Virus record (IMG/VR): IMGVR_UViG_3300048838_000186
Location: 1-24,399 of that record
Source: a virus
DNA length: 24,399 nt
Direction: 5' to 3' (one strand)
Position numbers and translations under genes: made by a program. The notes beneath the pieces were generated by a model. The model did not search any database and was not told the DNA's origin. It was given only the letters and a program-made list of their open reading frames with translations. Shown here in pieces: positions 7,447 through 15,717 of the stretch (position 1 is the stretch's first letter; every line of letters begins with the position of its first letter).

Positions 7447-8171
7447 TCCGCTCGACGATCCTCGAGTTGGTGATTGACGTCGCCGACCAACTCGGCCTGC
7501 AGCGCCCGTTGACGCTCTTCGGAGCGTACAACGAGGGCGACGTCAGCGATAGGAAGCTGCTGCGCGCGCTGACGCAGACCTGTCGGCATCTCGCCGCCGA
7601 CTTCGATTGGCAGGTCCTGCAGGAGCGGCATTCGTTCACGACGATCGCAGCCGAGATACAGACGGCTGGATTGCCGGCCGACTTCGATCGCGCGGTGCTC
7701 GATACGGCGTGGGACGAGACGTTGCGCCGGCGCCTGTGCGGCCCTCTGAATGCTCAGGAGTGGGCTGAGGCGAAGTCTGGCACGATCGGCCGGATCGAGC
7801 CTGCGTTCGCGATCATGGGCGACACGTACCGGTTGTCGCCGACGCCACTGGCGGGCAGCACGATCGCCTTCACGTATATCCGCAAAGCGATCGGCAAGAA
7901 CGACGACGGCGATCTGCTCGCGCGCTTTGCGGCTGACACTGATACGACGCTCTGGGATGACGAGTTGATCACCCTCGGCATGGTGATGAACCACCTGAAG
8001 AACGACCATGAGGCCTACGCGTCCGAGCAGCTCGACTTCGAGAAGATGAAGGCGGACTGGATCAAGCGCGATGGTGGCGGCCGCGTGCTGCGCATGGGCG
8101 GGGCGGCAAAGAGTTCAGACGACATGGTGCGGCGGATGAAGTCCGCGGCGCTGATCGTTCCGGAGAGCTGA
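7443..8171 (+). CDS. Head-to-tail adaptor (neck) protein, P22 gp4-like
   Basis: The 242-residue product probably binds under the portal ring and joins it to the tail. The N-terminal helix (STILELVIDVADQLGL) and LLRALTQTCRHLAADFDWQVL are typical of helical adaptors of short-tailed phages. The mid-section predicts strands (GDTYRLSPTPLAGSTIAFTY), and the C-terminal helix TLWDDELITLGMVMNHLKND is the kind of segment seen in phage adaptor proteins. Position after head genes and before the hub protein agrees. It starts in the ATGA overlap at 7443. Family assignment is by pattern and context. A T7 gp11-like adaptor is the alternative reading. Confidence 0.72.
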   Translation: MIRSTILELVIDVADQLGLQRPLTLFGAYNEGDVSDRKLLRALTQTCRHLAADFDWQVLQERHSFTTIAAEIQTAGLPADFDRAVLDTAWDETLRRRLCGPLNAQEWAEAKSGTIGRIEPAFAIMGDTYRLSPTPLAGSTIAFTYIRKAIGKNDDGDLLARFAADTDTTLWDDELITLGMVMNHLKNDHEAYASEQLDFEKMKADWIKRDGGGRVLRMGGAAKSSDDMVRRMKSAALIVPES

Positions 8172-8173
8172 CG

Positions 8174-9601
8174 GTGGCGATCGTCCGTCCGCCGGCGCAC
8201 GCTGCCAAGAGTGCAGTCCGCGATCGGGAGCGCTCGGCGCCGATCAAAGGGCTCAACTCGGCCGATTTGATCACCGATATCGGCGATGGTTACGCCCAGG
8301 TCGCCGATAACTGGATCTGTCGGGCCGACGGCTTGCATGTCCGGAAGGGTTACACGGTCGCGCAGACGCTCGGATCCCCAATCACCTCGCTGAACTGGTA
8401 TCCGGGCAGCGTGGTGGCCCGGACGGACGGCGACTGGATGGGCGACGTTGTCGCGAACGCCGGCGGCCGCTTCCTTGTCATCGGGCGGAACGGTGCCGCG
8501 CCGCTCAAGTACGACGGATCGAGTTTCACGACGGCCGTGATCACAGGCGTCGACAGCACGAAGCTCTCGATGTTCCGCTGGCACGTCCGCCGACTGTGGG
8601 CGATCGAGCACGGGACGCTCAATCTCTGGTATCTGGACGCGGATGCGATCGGCGGTCCAGCGAGGCTTCTGCCGCTGCAGGCGTTGGCGCGCCGTGGTGG
8701 CGAGCTCGTCTCGATCGCGTCGATGAAGATGGACGGCGGCGACGGCCCGGAAGACCGGCTGGCGATCATCACCAGCGAGGGCGAGCTGATCATCTTCTCC
8801 GGCTCCAATCCGAACGATAGTGCGACATGGTCTCTGGTCGGCGTGTACACTGTGCCGCCGCCGGTCGGGAAGCGGTGCTTTGCCCCTTACGGCACCGGCG
8901 TGACGCTGCTGACCGTCAAGGGCCTGCTGTCGGTTCCGCAGGTGTTGTCATCTGCTGCCAGCGGCAAGCCACTCATCGCGCTGTCGCGCAACATCACGCC
9001 GACGCTGGAGCCTCTGTCACCCTCTGCCGTGATCGACAGCGAGCACGCGGAAGTGACGATCGTGCACGCCGGATCGGTCCAGTACGTCAGGGACGCCGAG
9101 ACCAAGGGCTGGACGAGGTGGACCGGCCTCAACGCCTCGCACTGGCTCGATACCCCTGAGGGTCTGTTCTTTGTGAGCGGCAACCAGGTGCGCCAGTACG
9201 ATGGCGGGATAGACGGCGAGCAGGCGGTGAAGACGGTTGTCATCGATGGCGCCGATCGGTTCGGGGTGAGCGGTAAGAAGACGTTCCGCAGGATCAAGCC
9301 GATCTACAAGATCGCGCAGCCGTACCGCGCGCGCATCGAGTTCCTGCCGGACTATCGTGACGTCCCTGCTTCCTGGGAGGCGGCGTCGATCAACTCGAAA
9401 TACTGGTTCTGGGAAGACATCACCTGGCCGTCGCAGCCGATGCAGTGGGAGCGCCCTGTTTCGGCGCGGCTTGGCCAATGGCGCGGTGCTGCGGGGCGCG
9501 GTGACGTGGCGGCCATGATGATGGGTGCTCAGTTCAGCGAGGTAGAGGGCGTATTCATGGGCTACATCGCAGCTTTTGAGGTCACGGGAAGCAGGTCATG
9601 A
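8174..9601 (+). CDS. DNA-stabilisation / tail-hub protein, P22 gp10-like
   Basis: The 475-residue product is almost the same length as P22 gp10 (472 aa), which closes the portal-adaptor channel and binds the tail. It is built from repeated beta segments, which suggests a propeller-like fold: DNWICRADGLHVRKGYTVAQ, TSLNWYPGSVVARTDG, MFRWHVRRLWAIEHGTLNLW, AIITSEGELIIFSGSNPND and WSLVGVYTVPPPVGKRCFAP. The KGLNSADLITDIGDGYAQVA opening is characteristic of phage hub/stabilisation proteins. I chose GTG at 8174, two bases after the previous stop; the stop overlaps the next gene (ATGA). The last part, AMMMGAQFSEVEGVFMGYIA, ends the beta domain. The role is inferred from fold pattern, length and position. 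Confidence 0.8.
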   Translation: MAIVRPPAHAAKSAVRDRERSAPIKGLNSADLITDIGDGYAQVADNWICRADGLHVRKGYTVAQTLGSPITSLNWYPGSVVARTDGDWMGDVVANAGGRFLVIGRNGAAPLKYDGSSFTTAVITGVDSTKLSMFRWHVRRLWAIEHGTLNLWYLDADAIGGPARLLPLQALARRGGELVSIASMKMDGGDGPEDRLAIITSEGELIIFSGSNPNDSATWSLVGVYTVPPPVGKRCFAPYGTGVTLLTVKGLLSVPQVLSSAASGKPLIALSRNITPTLEPLSPSAVIDSEHAEVTIVHAGSVQYVRDAETKGWTRWTGLNASHWLDTPEGLFFVSGNQVRQYDGGIDGEQAVKTVVIDGADRFGVSGKKTFRRIKPIYKIAQPYRARIEFLPDYRDVPASWEAASINSKYWFWEDITWPSQPMQWERPVSARLGQWRGAAGRGDVAAMMMGAQFSEVEGVFMGYIAAFEVTGSRS

Positions 9602-10137
9602 CGGGCAAGCCGCGCAAAGTCCCCAAGATCGTGTTCGATGGCGCCGAGGTGGCGACGAAGGACAAGCCGAAGTGGCTGATCATCGATGACGTGCTGTACG
9701 GCGCGGACGCCGAGATGGCCGAATGGATCAACCGTCGGATAGGCGGCGCGCTCGTCGAGGTACCATTCGTCGCGCTGGGTGCGCTCGACAGCAACAACAA
9801 GGTTGTCGCCGGCGCGTACTTCTTCAGCCACGATGATCATCGCAAGGGTCTGGACGACGTGTCGGACCTCTACATGGCCGCGGCGACGGACGGCAGCACG
9901 GCGCTCAGCCCGACTGCGGTGCGCCGATTGCTCGAGTATCCTTTTGGCGACTTGAAGGTGCGCCGGCTCTCGGCCGAGATCGACATGAGTAACGGGCACG
10001 CCATCCAGCAGGCTGAAAAGCTCGGTTTCAAGCTCGAGGGCCGTAAGCGGAAGAAGGGCAAGGGCGGTGGCGATGTGGGCATTTTCGGGCTGCTGCCTGA
10101 GGAGTGCCCATTCTGGACGCTGGAGAGTCCGGCATGA
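9598..10137 (+). CDS. GNAT-fold protein in the tail gene block
   Basis: This 179-residue protein has the strand order of a GNAT acetyltransferase. Strands are seen at VEVPFVALGALDSNNKVVAG (53-72), and the C-terminal motif RRLSAEIDMSNGHAIQQAEK then LGFKLEGRKRKK (122-153) is a close match to the GNAT N..A...AEKLGF..EG signature. The usual acetyl-CoA pyrophosphate loop (R/Q-x-x-G-x-G/A) is not visible; ATDGSTALSP (96-105) occupies that place. So binding may be lost or altered. Basic residues (KRKKGKGGG) follow. It begins in the stop of the hub gene (ATGA) and overlaps the next gene the same way, so it is expressed with tail proteins. It may be enzymatic or virion-associated. Confidence 0.7.
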   Translation: MTGKPRKVPKIVFDGAEVATKDKPKWLIIDDVLYGADAEMAEWINRRIGGALVEVPFVALGALDSNNKVVAGAYFFSHDDHRKGLDDVSDLYMAAATDGSTALSPTAVRRLLEYPFGDLKVRRLSAEIDMSNGHAIQQAEKLGFKLEGRKRKKGKGGGDVGIFGLLPEECPFWTLESPA

Positions 10138-11279
10138 AGGCGCCCAGCCCTCCGGAGACGCCGAACCCGTACGCTGTCGCCTCTGCTCAGCAGATGGCGA
10201 ACATCGAGACGGCGATTGCGAACAGCTACCTCGCCAATGCCGACGAGGTGCGTCCGGACGGCACCGTCACCTATGAGGTCGTCGGCACGGCCGAGGTCAA
10301 CACCTATCAGTACGACGACGCCGGCGCGCTGATCGGTACTACCCCACGCGAGATCCCGCGCTTCCGAAAGACGGTTAGTCTCTCGACCGAAGGCCAGACG
10401 CAGTTCGCGCAGCAGCAGCAGATTGCGATCGCCATGAACCAGGCGGCGCTAGCGCAGGCGCAAGCGCTGGGCGAGCGCTGGCAGGAGGCCTTCTCGCTCG
10501 ACGAGCTGCCGGAGCATGGGACGGCGCCGACGCTGCCGACGTTGAGCGACACCGCACCGACGCCTGGTGCGATCGTCGCGTCGATCGGTGACGCCGATCT
10601 GGTTGCGCACCTCGAGGAGATCCGTGACGCGATCGACGCGCGCCTTCAGTACCAGATCGAGATCGACCGCGACGCCCGGATCGTGAAGCTGGCCAACATG
10701 GGGATATTCCCCGGCGCTGAGGCCTACACGCGCGAGATGCTGGCGTTCGATCGCCAGTCGAACGACGCGCGGACGCAGGCCTATCTGGCAGCCCAGCAGG
10801 AGCAGAACCGGATCATCACGCTCGAAGAGAAGATCGGGAACTTCGCGAACGCGGCGCAGGAGCAGGCCTTCCGGCAGGGGATCGTCGTCGTCGAGTTCGT
10901 CAACAACGTGCGCACGAAGGTCTTCCAGATCCAGCGCGAGCTCGGCGTGTTCGTCGAAACGCTGCGGGAGCGCGCGTTGCAGGAGTTCCTGGCGGAGCGC
11001 AACCAAGTGATCAACGAGATCTCGGCGCTGATGAGCGGCGGGCAGGTGCAGGTCCCGCAGTTCCAGCCGTTCCGGGCGGGGCACATCTCGGACACGCCGG
11101 TCGGCGAGTATGTCTACCGTTCGGCGGCGATGGACATGCAGAAATGGCAGGCCCGAGTCGAGCAGCAGCAGCAGATGACGGCTGGCCTGATCTCGCTTGG
11201 CGGCAGTCTGCTGATGGCGCCGATGACCGGCGGCGGGAGCCTGATGGGCGCCGCCGGCGGCAAGATGTTCGGAATGTAG
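10134..11279 (+). CDS. Internal virion / ejection protein, NPYA-type (381 aa)
   Basis: Residues 11-14 (NPYA) and the stretch AQQMANIETAIANSYLANAD, then RPDGTVTYEVVG, match a recurring N-terminal signature in short-tailed phage internal proteins. The rest is long amphipathic helix (QFAQQQQIAIAMNQAALAQA, and KIGNFANAAQEQAFRQGIVV). The C-terminus has small-residue/hydrophobic LISLGGSLLMAPMTGGG, which could insert into membrane during ejection. I chose ATG 10134 because it forms ATGA with the preceding stop; in-frame codons from 10104 belong to the upstream gene. The likely role is to travel with DNA into the host periplasm or inner membrane. No enzyme motif is visible. Confidence 0.7.
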   Translation: MKAPSPPETPNPYAVASAQQMANIETAIANSYLANADEVRPDGTVTYEVVGTAEVNTYQYDDAGALIGTTPREIPRFRKTVSLSTEGQTQFAQQQQIAIAMNQAALAQAQALGERWQEAFSLDELPEHGTAPTLPTLSDTAPTPGAIVASIGDADLVAHLEEIRDAIDARLQYQIEIDRDARIVKLANMGIFPGAEAYTREMLAFDRQSNDARTQAYLAAQQEQNRIITLEEKIGNFANAAQEQAFRQGIVVVEFVNNVRTKVFQIQRELGVFVETLRERALQEFLAERNQVINEISALMSGGQVQVPQFQPFRAGHISDTPVGEYVYRSAAMDMQKWQARVEQQQQMTAGLISLGGSLLMAPMTGGGSLMGAAGGKMFGM

Positions 11280-11282
11280 CCG

Positions 11283-13403
11283 ATGATTCCTTACGACGGC
11301 CGAACGGCCGCTGTTCGGTACAACAATCCGGGTGCGCAGTACCCGAGCGAGCGCGCGAAGCGCTTCGGCATGACCGGCTTCGGCCTCATTGGTGGTGGTC
11401 ACAAGATTGCGCACTTCCCGAGCGAAGCGCATGGCGCGGCCGCCAACATGGACAACTTCAGCCGCAGCTATCGCGGCCTGACGCTCGCCGACGCGGTTCG
11501 AAAGTGGCGTGGCGGCAATGGATCGCTGGCCGTGCCGGCCGGCTTCGATCCGTCGATGCGGGTCGACGACAGCTTTCTTGGCGACCGCGATCGAATGACG
11601 CGCTTCTTCGGCGGAATGAGCCAGCACGAAGGGCGAGGGGCTGCCGGCCCTGTGAAGCCTGACACCTGGGGTCAGGGTTTCGATTGGTACCGGGCAGGCG
11701 GTGCACCGGCAGGGGCAGCAATCCCGGCTTCGACAGGAGGTCAGACGATGCAGCAGCCCTTGGGCATGCTCCGGCCGGCGATCAAACCGGCGGCGCCGGC
11801 GGCGGCTCCGGCCGGTGATCCAAATGCGCTGGGGGCGATCAGCCCGGAGCACATGAAGACGCTGGCGAGCATGGGACTGCTCGGTAGTCGTAATCGCCAA
11901 GCTCCGCGCAACGTCGGCGAGGCTCTGTCTCAACTCGGTGACAAGATCTACGACACGGCGACGCGATCCCATGTGCTCGGAGAGCTTCGCAAGGGGACGG
12001 CAGCCGAGAATGCGGCCTGGAGCGCCTACGGTGGCGCGAGTGCTTCGCCGGCTCCTGGCGTCGCCCCTGAGGCGCAAACGGCCGCTCCCGCCGCGCCTGC
12101 GGCGCCTGGCGGCATGATCACGGCCGGCCGCTCGTTCGGGACCAACCCGAGCCCGACGCAAGCGCTGGATACCAACCGTCCCATGATCGCCGGCGGCATG
12201 GTTGCACCGGGTGCAGGGTTTGACGGCCCGCAGGTGCGTTCTGAGGCCATGGCACCGCCACCGGTCCCGACCGGCATGATCGGGGGTGGCGAGCGGTTGG
12301 CTGCGACGCCCGCCGGTGCCCCGGCCGATCCTCGCGCGTCCTGGCTGGACGCGCAGGAGGCTCGCGCTCAGCGCGGCCTGGCGCATCCCGCTACGCGCGA
12401 TTCAGCGCTGCGCGAGCTCGAGCAGATCCGCGGACAGCGTTACAAACTGATGGATCCGATGGCCGATCTGCAGCGTCGCGGCGTTGAGCTCGACATCGCG
12501 ACGAAGCAGCGCGAGCTCGACGCACCGAAGACGCAGGTCAAGACGGTGAAGGAGGACGAGCGGGTCATGAGTTACGACCCGCGCACCGGCCGGACCGAGT
12601 GGATTACTCCACCCGAAGGCGCCGGGGGTGGCGGCCAGAAGCACTTCCGCGAAGCGATGGGCAAGAAGCAGGCCGAGATTATCCAGGGGTACATCGAGGA
12701 CGGCGACAAGAGCACGACGGCGAACGCCGATCTCGAGCGGATGCGCGAGCTCAGTCAGGTTGTCGGCACGGGCGCATGGGAAGGCTGGAAGCCGACGATC
12801 GGGCCGTGGGCGGAAAGCCTCGGCGTCTCGGTCAGGGGACTCGGTGAGGCCCAGGCATTCCAGGCGATTGCGAACAAGTTGGCGCCGAACATGCGTCCAA
12901 GCGGCTCCGGTTCGACGTCCGACAAGGACATGTCCATCTTCATGGCGTCGCTGCCGCAGTTGTCGAACACGCCGGAAGGCAGATTGCAGATTCTCGACCA
13001 GTTCCAGGCGCTGCACGACTATCGCGTTCAACGAGCAGCGATCGCCAACGATGTCGCGAACGGGCTGGTCTCGAGGCAGGAAGGAACGGAGCGCATCAAG
13101 GCGCTACCGGACCCGTTTGCTCAGTTCAAGGCTCGCGAAGCGGCGCGCCGGAAGGATGCGGTACCGACTGTGCCACAGGCGCCATCGACCAAAAGCGCAC
13201 CGGCTGTCGCGACGCCTTCGCCGGCATCAGTTGGCAGTGGCCCGCCTGCTGCTGCGATCGGGTACCTCAAGGCCAATTCCAGAGATCCGGCGATCGTTCA
13301 GCAGTTCGAAACGAAGTACGGCGCCGGCGCCGCGAAGCGGTACCTGCAGCAGGACGAACGCCGCAAGCGCTGGTCGCAGCGCGGCTCTGCTTACGGGTTC
13401 TGA
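11283..13403 (+). CDS. Internal virion protein with N-terminal muralytic-like domain
   Basis: The first 140 residues hold YNNPGAQYPSE (13-23), LIGGGHKIAHFPS (35-47), GAAANMDNFSRSYRGLTLAD and KWRGGNGS (74-81), a set that resembles a peptidoglycan-degrading domain carried by phage virion proteins. It would open a path through the wall during DNA entry. A long Ala/Pro/Gly-rich linker (about 125-330) follows. The C-terminal half has helical ADLQRRGVELDIATKQRELD and a block LAPNMRPSGSGSTSDKDMSI followed by FMASLPQLSNTPEGRLQIL, a motif set that recurs in phage ejection proteins. The end (AIGYLKANSRDPAIVQQFET and KYGAGAAKRYL) is another common terminal motif. Only three bases separate it from the preceding gene. 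Active-site residues cannot be named with confidence. Confidence 0.7.
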   Translation: MIPYDGRTAAVRYNNPGAQYPSERAKRFGMTGFGLIGGGHKIAHFPSEAHGAAANMDNFSRSYRGLTLADAVRKWRGGNGSLAVPAGFDPSMRVDDSFLGDRDRMTRFFGGMSQHEGRGAAGPVKPDTWGQGFDWYRAGGAPAGAAIPASTGGQTMQQPLGMLRPAIKPAAPAAAPAGDPNALGAISPEHMKTLASMGLLGSRNRQAPRNVGEALSQLGDKIYDTATRSHVLGELRKGTAAENAAWSAYGGASASPAPGVAPEAQTAAPAAPAAPGGMITAGRSFGTNPSPTQALDTNRPMIAGGMVAPGAGFDGPQVRSEAMAPPPVPTGMIGGGERLAATPAGAPADPRASWLDAQEARAQRGLAHPATRDSALRELEQIRGQRYKLMDPMADLQRRGVELDIATKQRELDAPKTQVKTVKEDERVMSYDPRTGRTEWITPPEGAGGGGQKHFREAMGKKQAEIIQGYIEDGDKSTTANADLERMRELSQVVGTGAWEGWKPTIGPWAESLGVSVRGLGEAQAFQAIANKLAPNMRPSGSGSTSDKDMSIFMASLPQLSNTPEGRLQILDQFQALHDYRVQRAAIANDVANGLVSRQEGTERIKALPDPFAQFKAREAARRKDAVPTVPQAPSTKSAPAVATPSPASVGSGPPAAAIGYLKANSRDPAIVQQFETKYGAGAAKRYLQQDERRKRWSQRGSAYGF

Positions 13404-13406
13404 TCC

Positions 13407-15704
13407 ATGGCCAACGTCTTCGATCAGTTCGATGCGCAGTCGAACACCGCGTCGGCACCGAGCGGGAATGTGTTCGACCAGTTTGATATCAACGACCCAC
13501 GCATGACGGTTGAAACACCGGGCAAGCTGGAGAGCTTCTTTCGCGGCGCTGGCACTGGCGCGACGTTCGGTTTCGACGACGAGATCGGCCTTCAGGACAA
13601 GACCAAGCGGGAGGCTGCTCGCAAGGCCAATCCGTGGACCTTCTTCGCCGGCGAGATGGCCGGCGGGCTTGTTCCAATGGCGGGAGCCGCTGCTGCTGCG
13701 CCTCTAGCGGTTCCCGCTGCCGGCGGCGTGCTCACGGCACGCGGTGCCAACCTCGTGCGCGGTGCGATCAACCTGCTCAACCCTGCGCAGGCGACCACTG
13801 CCGTGGGCGCGGTAGGACAGGCGGTCAAGACCGGCATGACGTACGGCGCTCTATCGGGCGCAGGCAACACGGACACGGAGAACACGAAGAGCACCGGCGA
13901 GGCGTTGCTCGAGCGTGCCAAGGGCGCTGGGTCCGGGGCGGTGGTGTCTGGCATGGTTGCTGGTCCGATGGGTCTCATCGGGCATGGCGTAAGCCGAGTC
14001 GCCCAGCACATCGGCGGTGCTCGAGCAGCGGCGCGTCTTGAGACCGACGATGCGCGACAGGGCGCTCTGCTTGCAATGGCGCGCGGCTTCGAGCGTGACC
14101 GGATCTCGCCGGATGATCTCATCGGGCAGGTGCGCAACGAGTTCATGGGAGGGAGAGCTCGGCCGCGCAACTTCGGTCGCCCAGGTGCGCGCCAAACCTG
14201 GACCGACGACATGATCGAGGAGGCTGTGCGCCTCAGCGATTCCGGCTACACGCCGGCGCAGATTGCGGGCCGGCTGAATGGGCCTGGTGAGAGTGCAGTC
14301 CGCACGGCGCTTCGCGATGCACGCACCGGAGCTCGCGGACCGCTCAACATCACCGATCGCGCCGGGATGGTCCGCACAGGATCGGGCGACAACACGCAGA
14401 TGACCTTACGGGCGGCGGCGGCAACGCCTGGTGAGGCACGAGGCATCGCTCGCGAGGCGCTCCTGGAACGCCAAGTGGGCGCTCACAGCCGTTTGGGCGA
14501 GGCCTTCGATCGACTGATCGGCACCAGCGACTACGAGGGAGCGGCTGCTCGTCACACCGACGCGCTGCAGGACGCAGCAAACAACGCCTACGGCTTCGCA
14601 TATCGCCATGAGATGCCCTTCGATCTGCAGCCGATCTTCGATCGCTGGACGCGTCGACTGGACGGCCGGAGAGGGCCGGTGCCGGAAGAGTCGATGAGGG
14701 GCGTGAATTCGATGCTCCGCTCGCGGCCGGTACGCAATCAGGTCACGGGTGCGACGGTTGCTAACGAGCTCGTACCTCCGCGTAGCCTGCAGGAGTTCAT
14801 CGACGCCCGGCAGAATCTGACGGCGGCGATAGACAAGGCGCAACGCGAGTATGGGCGCAACAGCGCTGTGACGAGATCCCTCGTGCAACTCAGGGAAGAG
14901 TTGTCGACCGAGGTTCGGTCAACGAATCCGCTGTGGGGTATCGCCGACGACATTTGGGCGGATGGCATGGCTGCTCAGAACGCGCTCGAGGCGGGCGCGC
15001 GCATGTCGACGCGGTTGAATGCGCGGACGAGGGAAGGCCTTGACGAATGGCAGGCCGCAGCCAGAGCAATGCGCGAAGCCCGACAGGCCGGTGATCCTGC
15101 GCGTGTCGCCGGCGCGGAAGCGCGGATGGAGCTCTTCCGGGTCGGCTTGGTGCGCGCTCTCAACGATCAGCTAGCCAATCAGGGCGTGACGAACGACTTG
15201 ACGCGCACTCTTCGGTTGCCGGCGGCGCAGCAGATGCTGACGGAAGTTCTAGGCCCACGCCGGACGGCCGAACTTCTGCGGGTCATCGACGCCGAGCACG
15301 CCATGCTCCGCACCTACGGCTCTCAGTTTGGTTCGCAGACGACACCGCTGAAGGCCGCGATGGAGGATCTCGATTGGGCGCCGCGGATGAGCAGTGCGGT
15401 CGACATGCTGAACCCGAAGAAGGTGCTCGAATACGCGGGCGAGCAGATTTCCCGACGCTACAACGCTGACCGCAACGCGCGGATGATGCCGATGCTGACC
15501 GAGGAGGATCCACTTCGGCAACTGCAGATCCTGCGGGCGCTCAGCGGTGTGACGCAGGCCCGCAGCGAGGCCGGGGAGATGGTCGGGCGGCCGATCCGCG
15601 GCATGATCGGCCCGGCCGCCGGCGCGACGGTCTCCGAGAACAGCGCCAACTGGCGCGAGCAGGAAGAGCGTCGCCGTGCGATCCGCGGCATGATCGGCCG
15701 CTAA
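13407..15704 (+). CDS. Internal virion / ejection protein with embedded HTH (765 aa)
   Basis: The N-terminus carries two copies of NVFDQFD (3-9 and 21-27), then FRGAGTGATFGFDDEIG, a pattern seen in ejection proteins of short-tailed phages. Ala/Gly-rich hydrophobic segments (about 75-150) may contact membrane. Residues 265 to about 308 (WTDDMIEEAVRLSDSGYTPA, QIAGRLNG, SAVRTALRDA) look like a GcrA/homeodomain-type helix-turn-helix, preceded by a basic RARPRNFGRPGARQ. The remainder is long helices (DEWQAAARAMREARQAGDPA). The C-terminus has two IRGMIG copies. It starts 3 bases after the preceding stop, and a hairpin-free 13-base gap follows. DNA binding by the embedded domain is an inference; the rest has no enzyme motif. 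Confidence 0.65.
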   Translation: MANVFDQFDAQSNTASAPSGNVFDQFDINDPRMTVETPGKLESFFRGAGTGATFGFDDEIGLQDKTKREAARKANPWTFFAGEMAGGLVPMAGAAAAAPLAVPAAGGVLTARGANLVRGAINLLNPAQATTAVGAVGQAVKTGMTYGALSGAGNTDTENTKSTGEALLERAKGAGSGAVVSGMVAGPMGLIGHGVSRVAQHIGGARAAARLETDDARQGALLAMARGFERDRISPDDLIGQVRNEFMGGRARPRNFGRPGARQTWTDDMIEEAVRLSDSGYTPAQIAGRLNGPGESAVRTALRDARTGARGPLNITDRAGMVRTGSGDNTQMTLRAAAATPGEARGIAREALLERQVGAHSRLGEAFDRLIGTSDYEGAAARHTDALQDAANNAYGFAYRHEMPFDLQPIFDRWTRRLDGRRGPVPEESMRGVNSMLRSRPVRNQVTGATVANELVPPRSLQEFIDARQNLTAAIDKAQREYGRNSAVTRSLVQLREELSTEVRSTNPLWGIADDIWADGMAAQNALEAGARMSTRLNARTREGLDEWQAAARAMREARQAGDPARVAGAEARMELFRVGLVRALNDQLANQGVTNDLTRTLRLPAAQQMLTEVLGPRRTAELLRVIDAEHAMLRTYGSQFGSQTTPLKAAMEDLDWAPRMSSAVDMLNPKKVLEYAGEQISRRYNADRNARMMPMLTEEDPLRQLQILRALSGVTQARSEAGEMVGRPIRGMIGPAAGATVSENSANWREQEERRRAIRGMIGR
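15593..15699 (+). repeat. 20-bp exact direct repeat at the 3' end of the ejection gene
   Basis: An identical 20-base sequence (GATCCGCGGC...) occurs at 15593-15612 and 15680-15699, 87 bases apart (29 codons), in the same reading frame. It encodes (P/A)-IRGMIG twice in the C-terminal tail. A small in-frame duplication is the simplest explanation. Function, if any, would be in a repeated peptide. Confidence 0.7.
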
Positions 15705-15717
15705 GAGGAAACAGGAC

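Noticed and set aside
10449-12386. 645-codon - strand open frame over two ejection-block genes
   Set aside because: Composition is Arg/His/Leu-rich and low in typical helices or domains, and the frame crosses a gene junction. It is a codon-bias shadow of two well-supported + strand genes.
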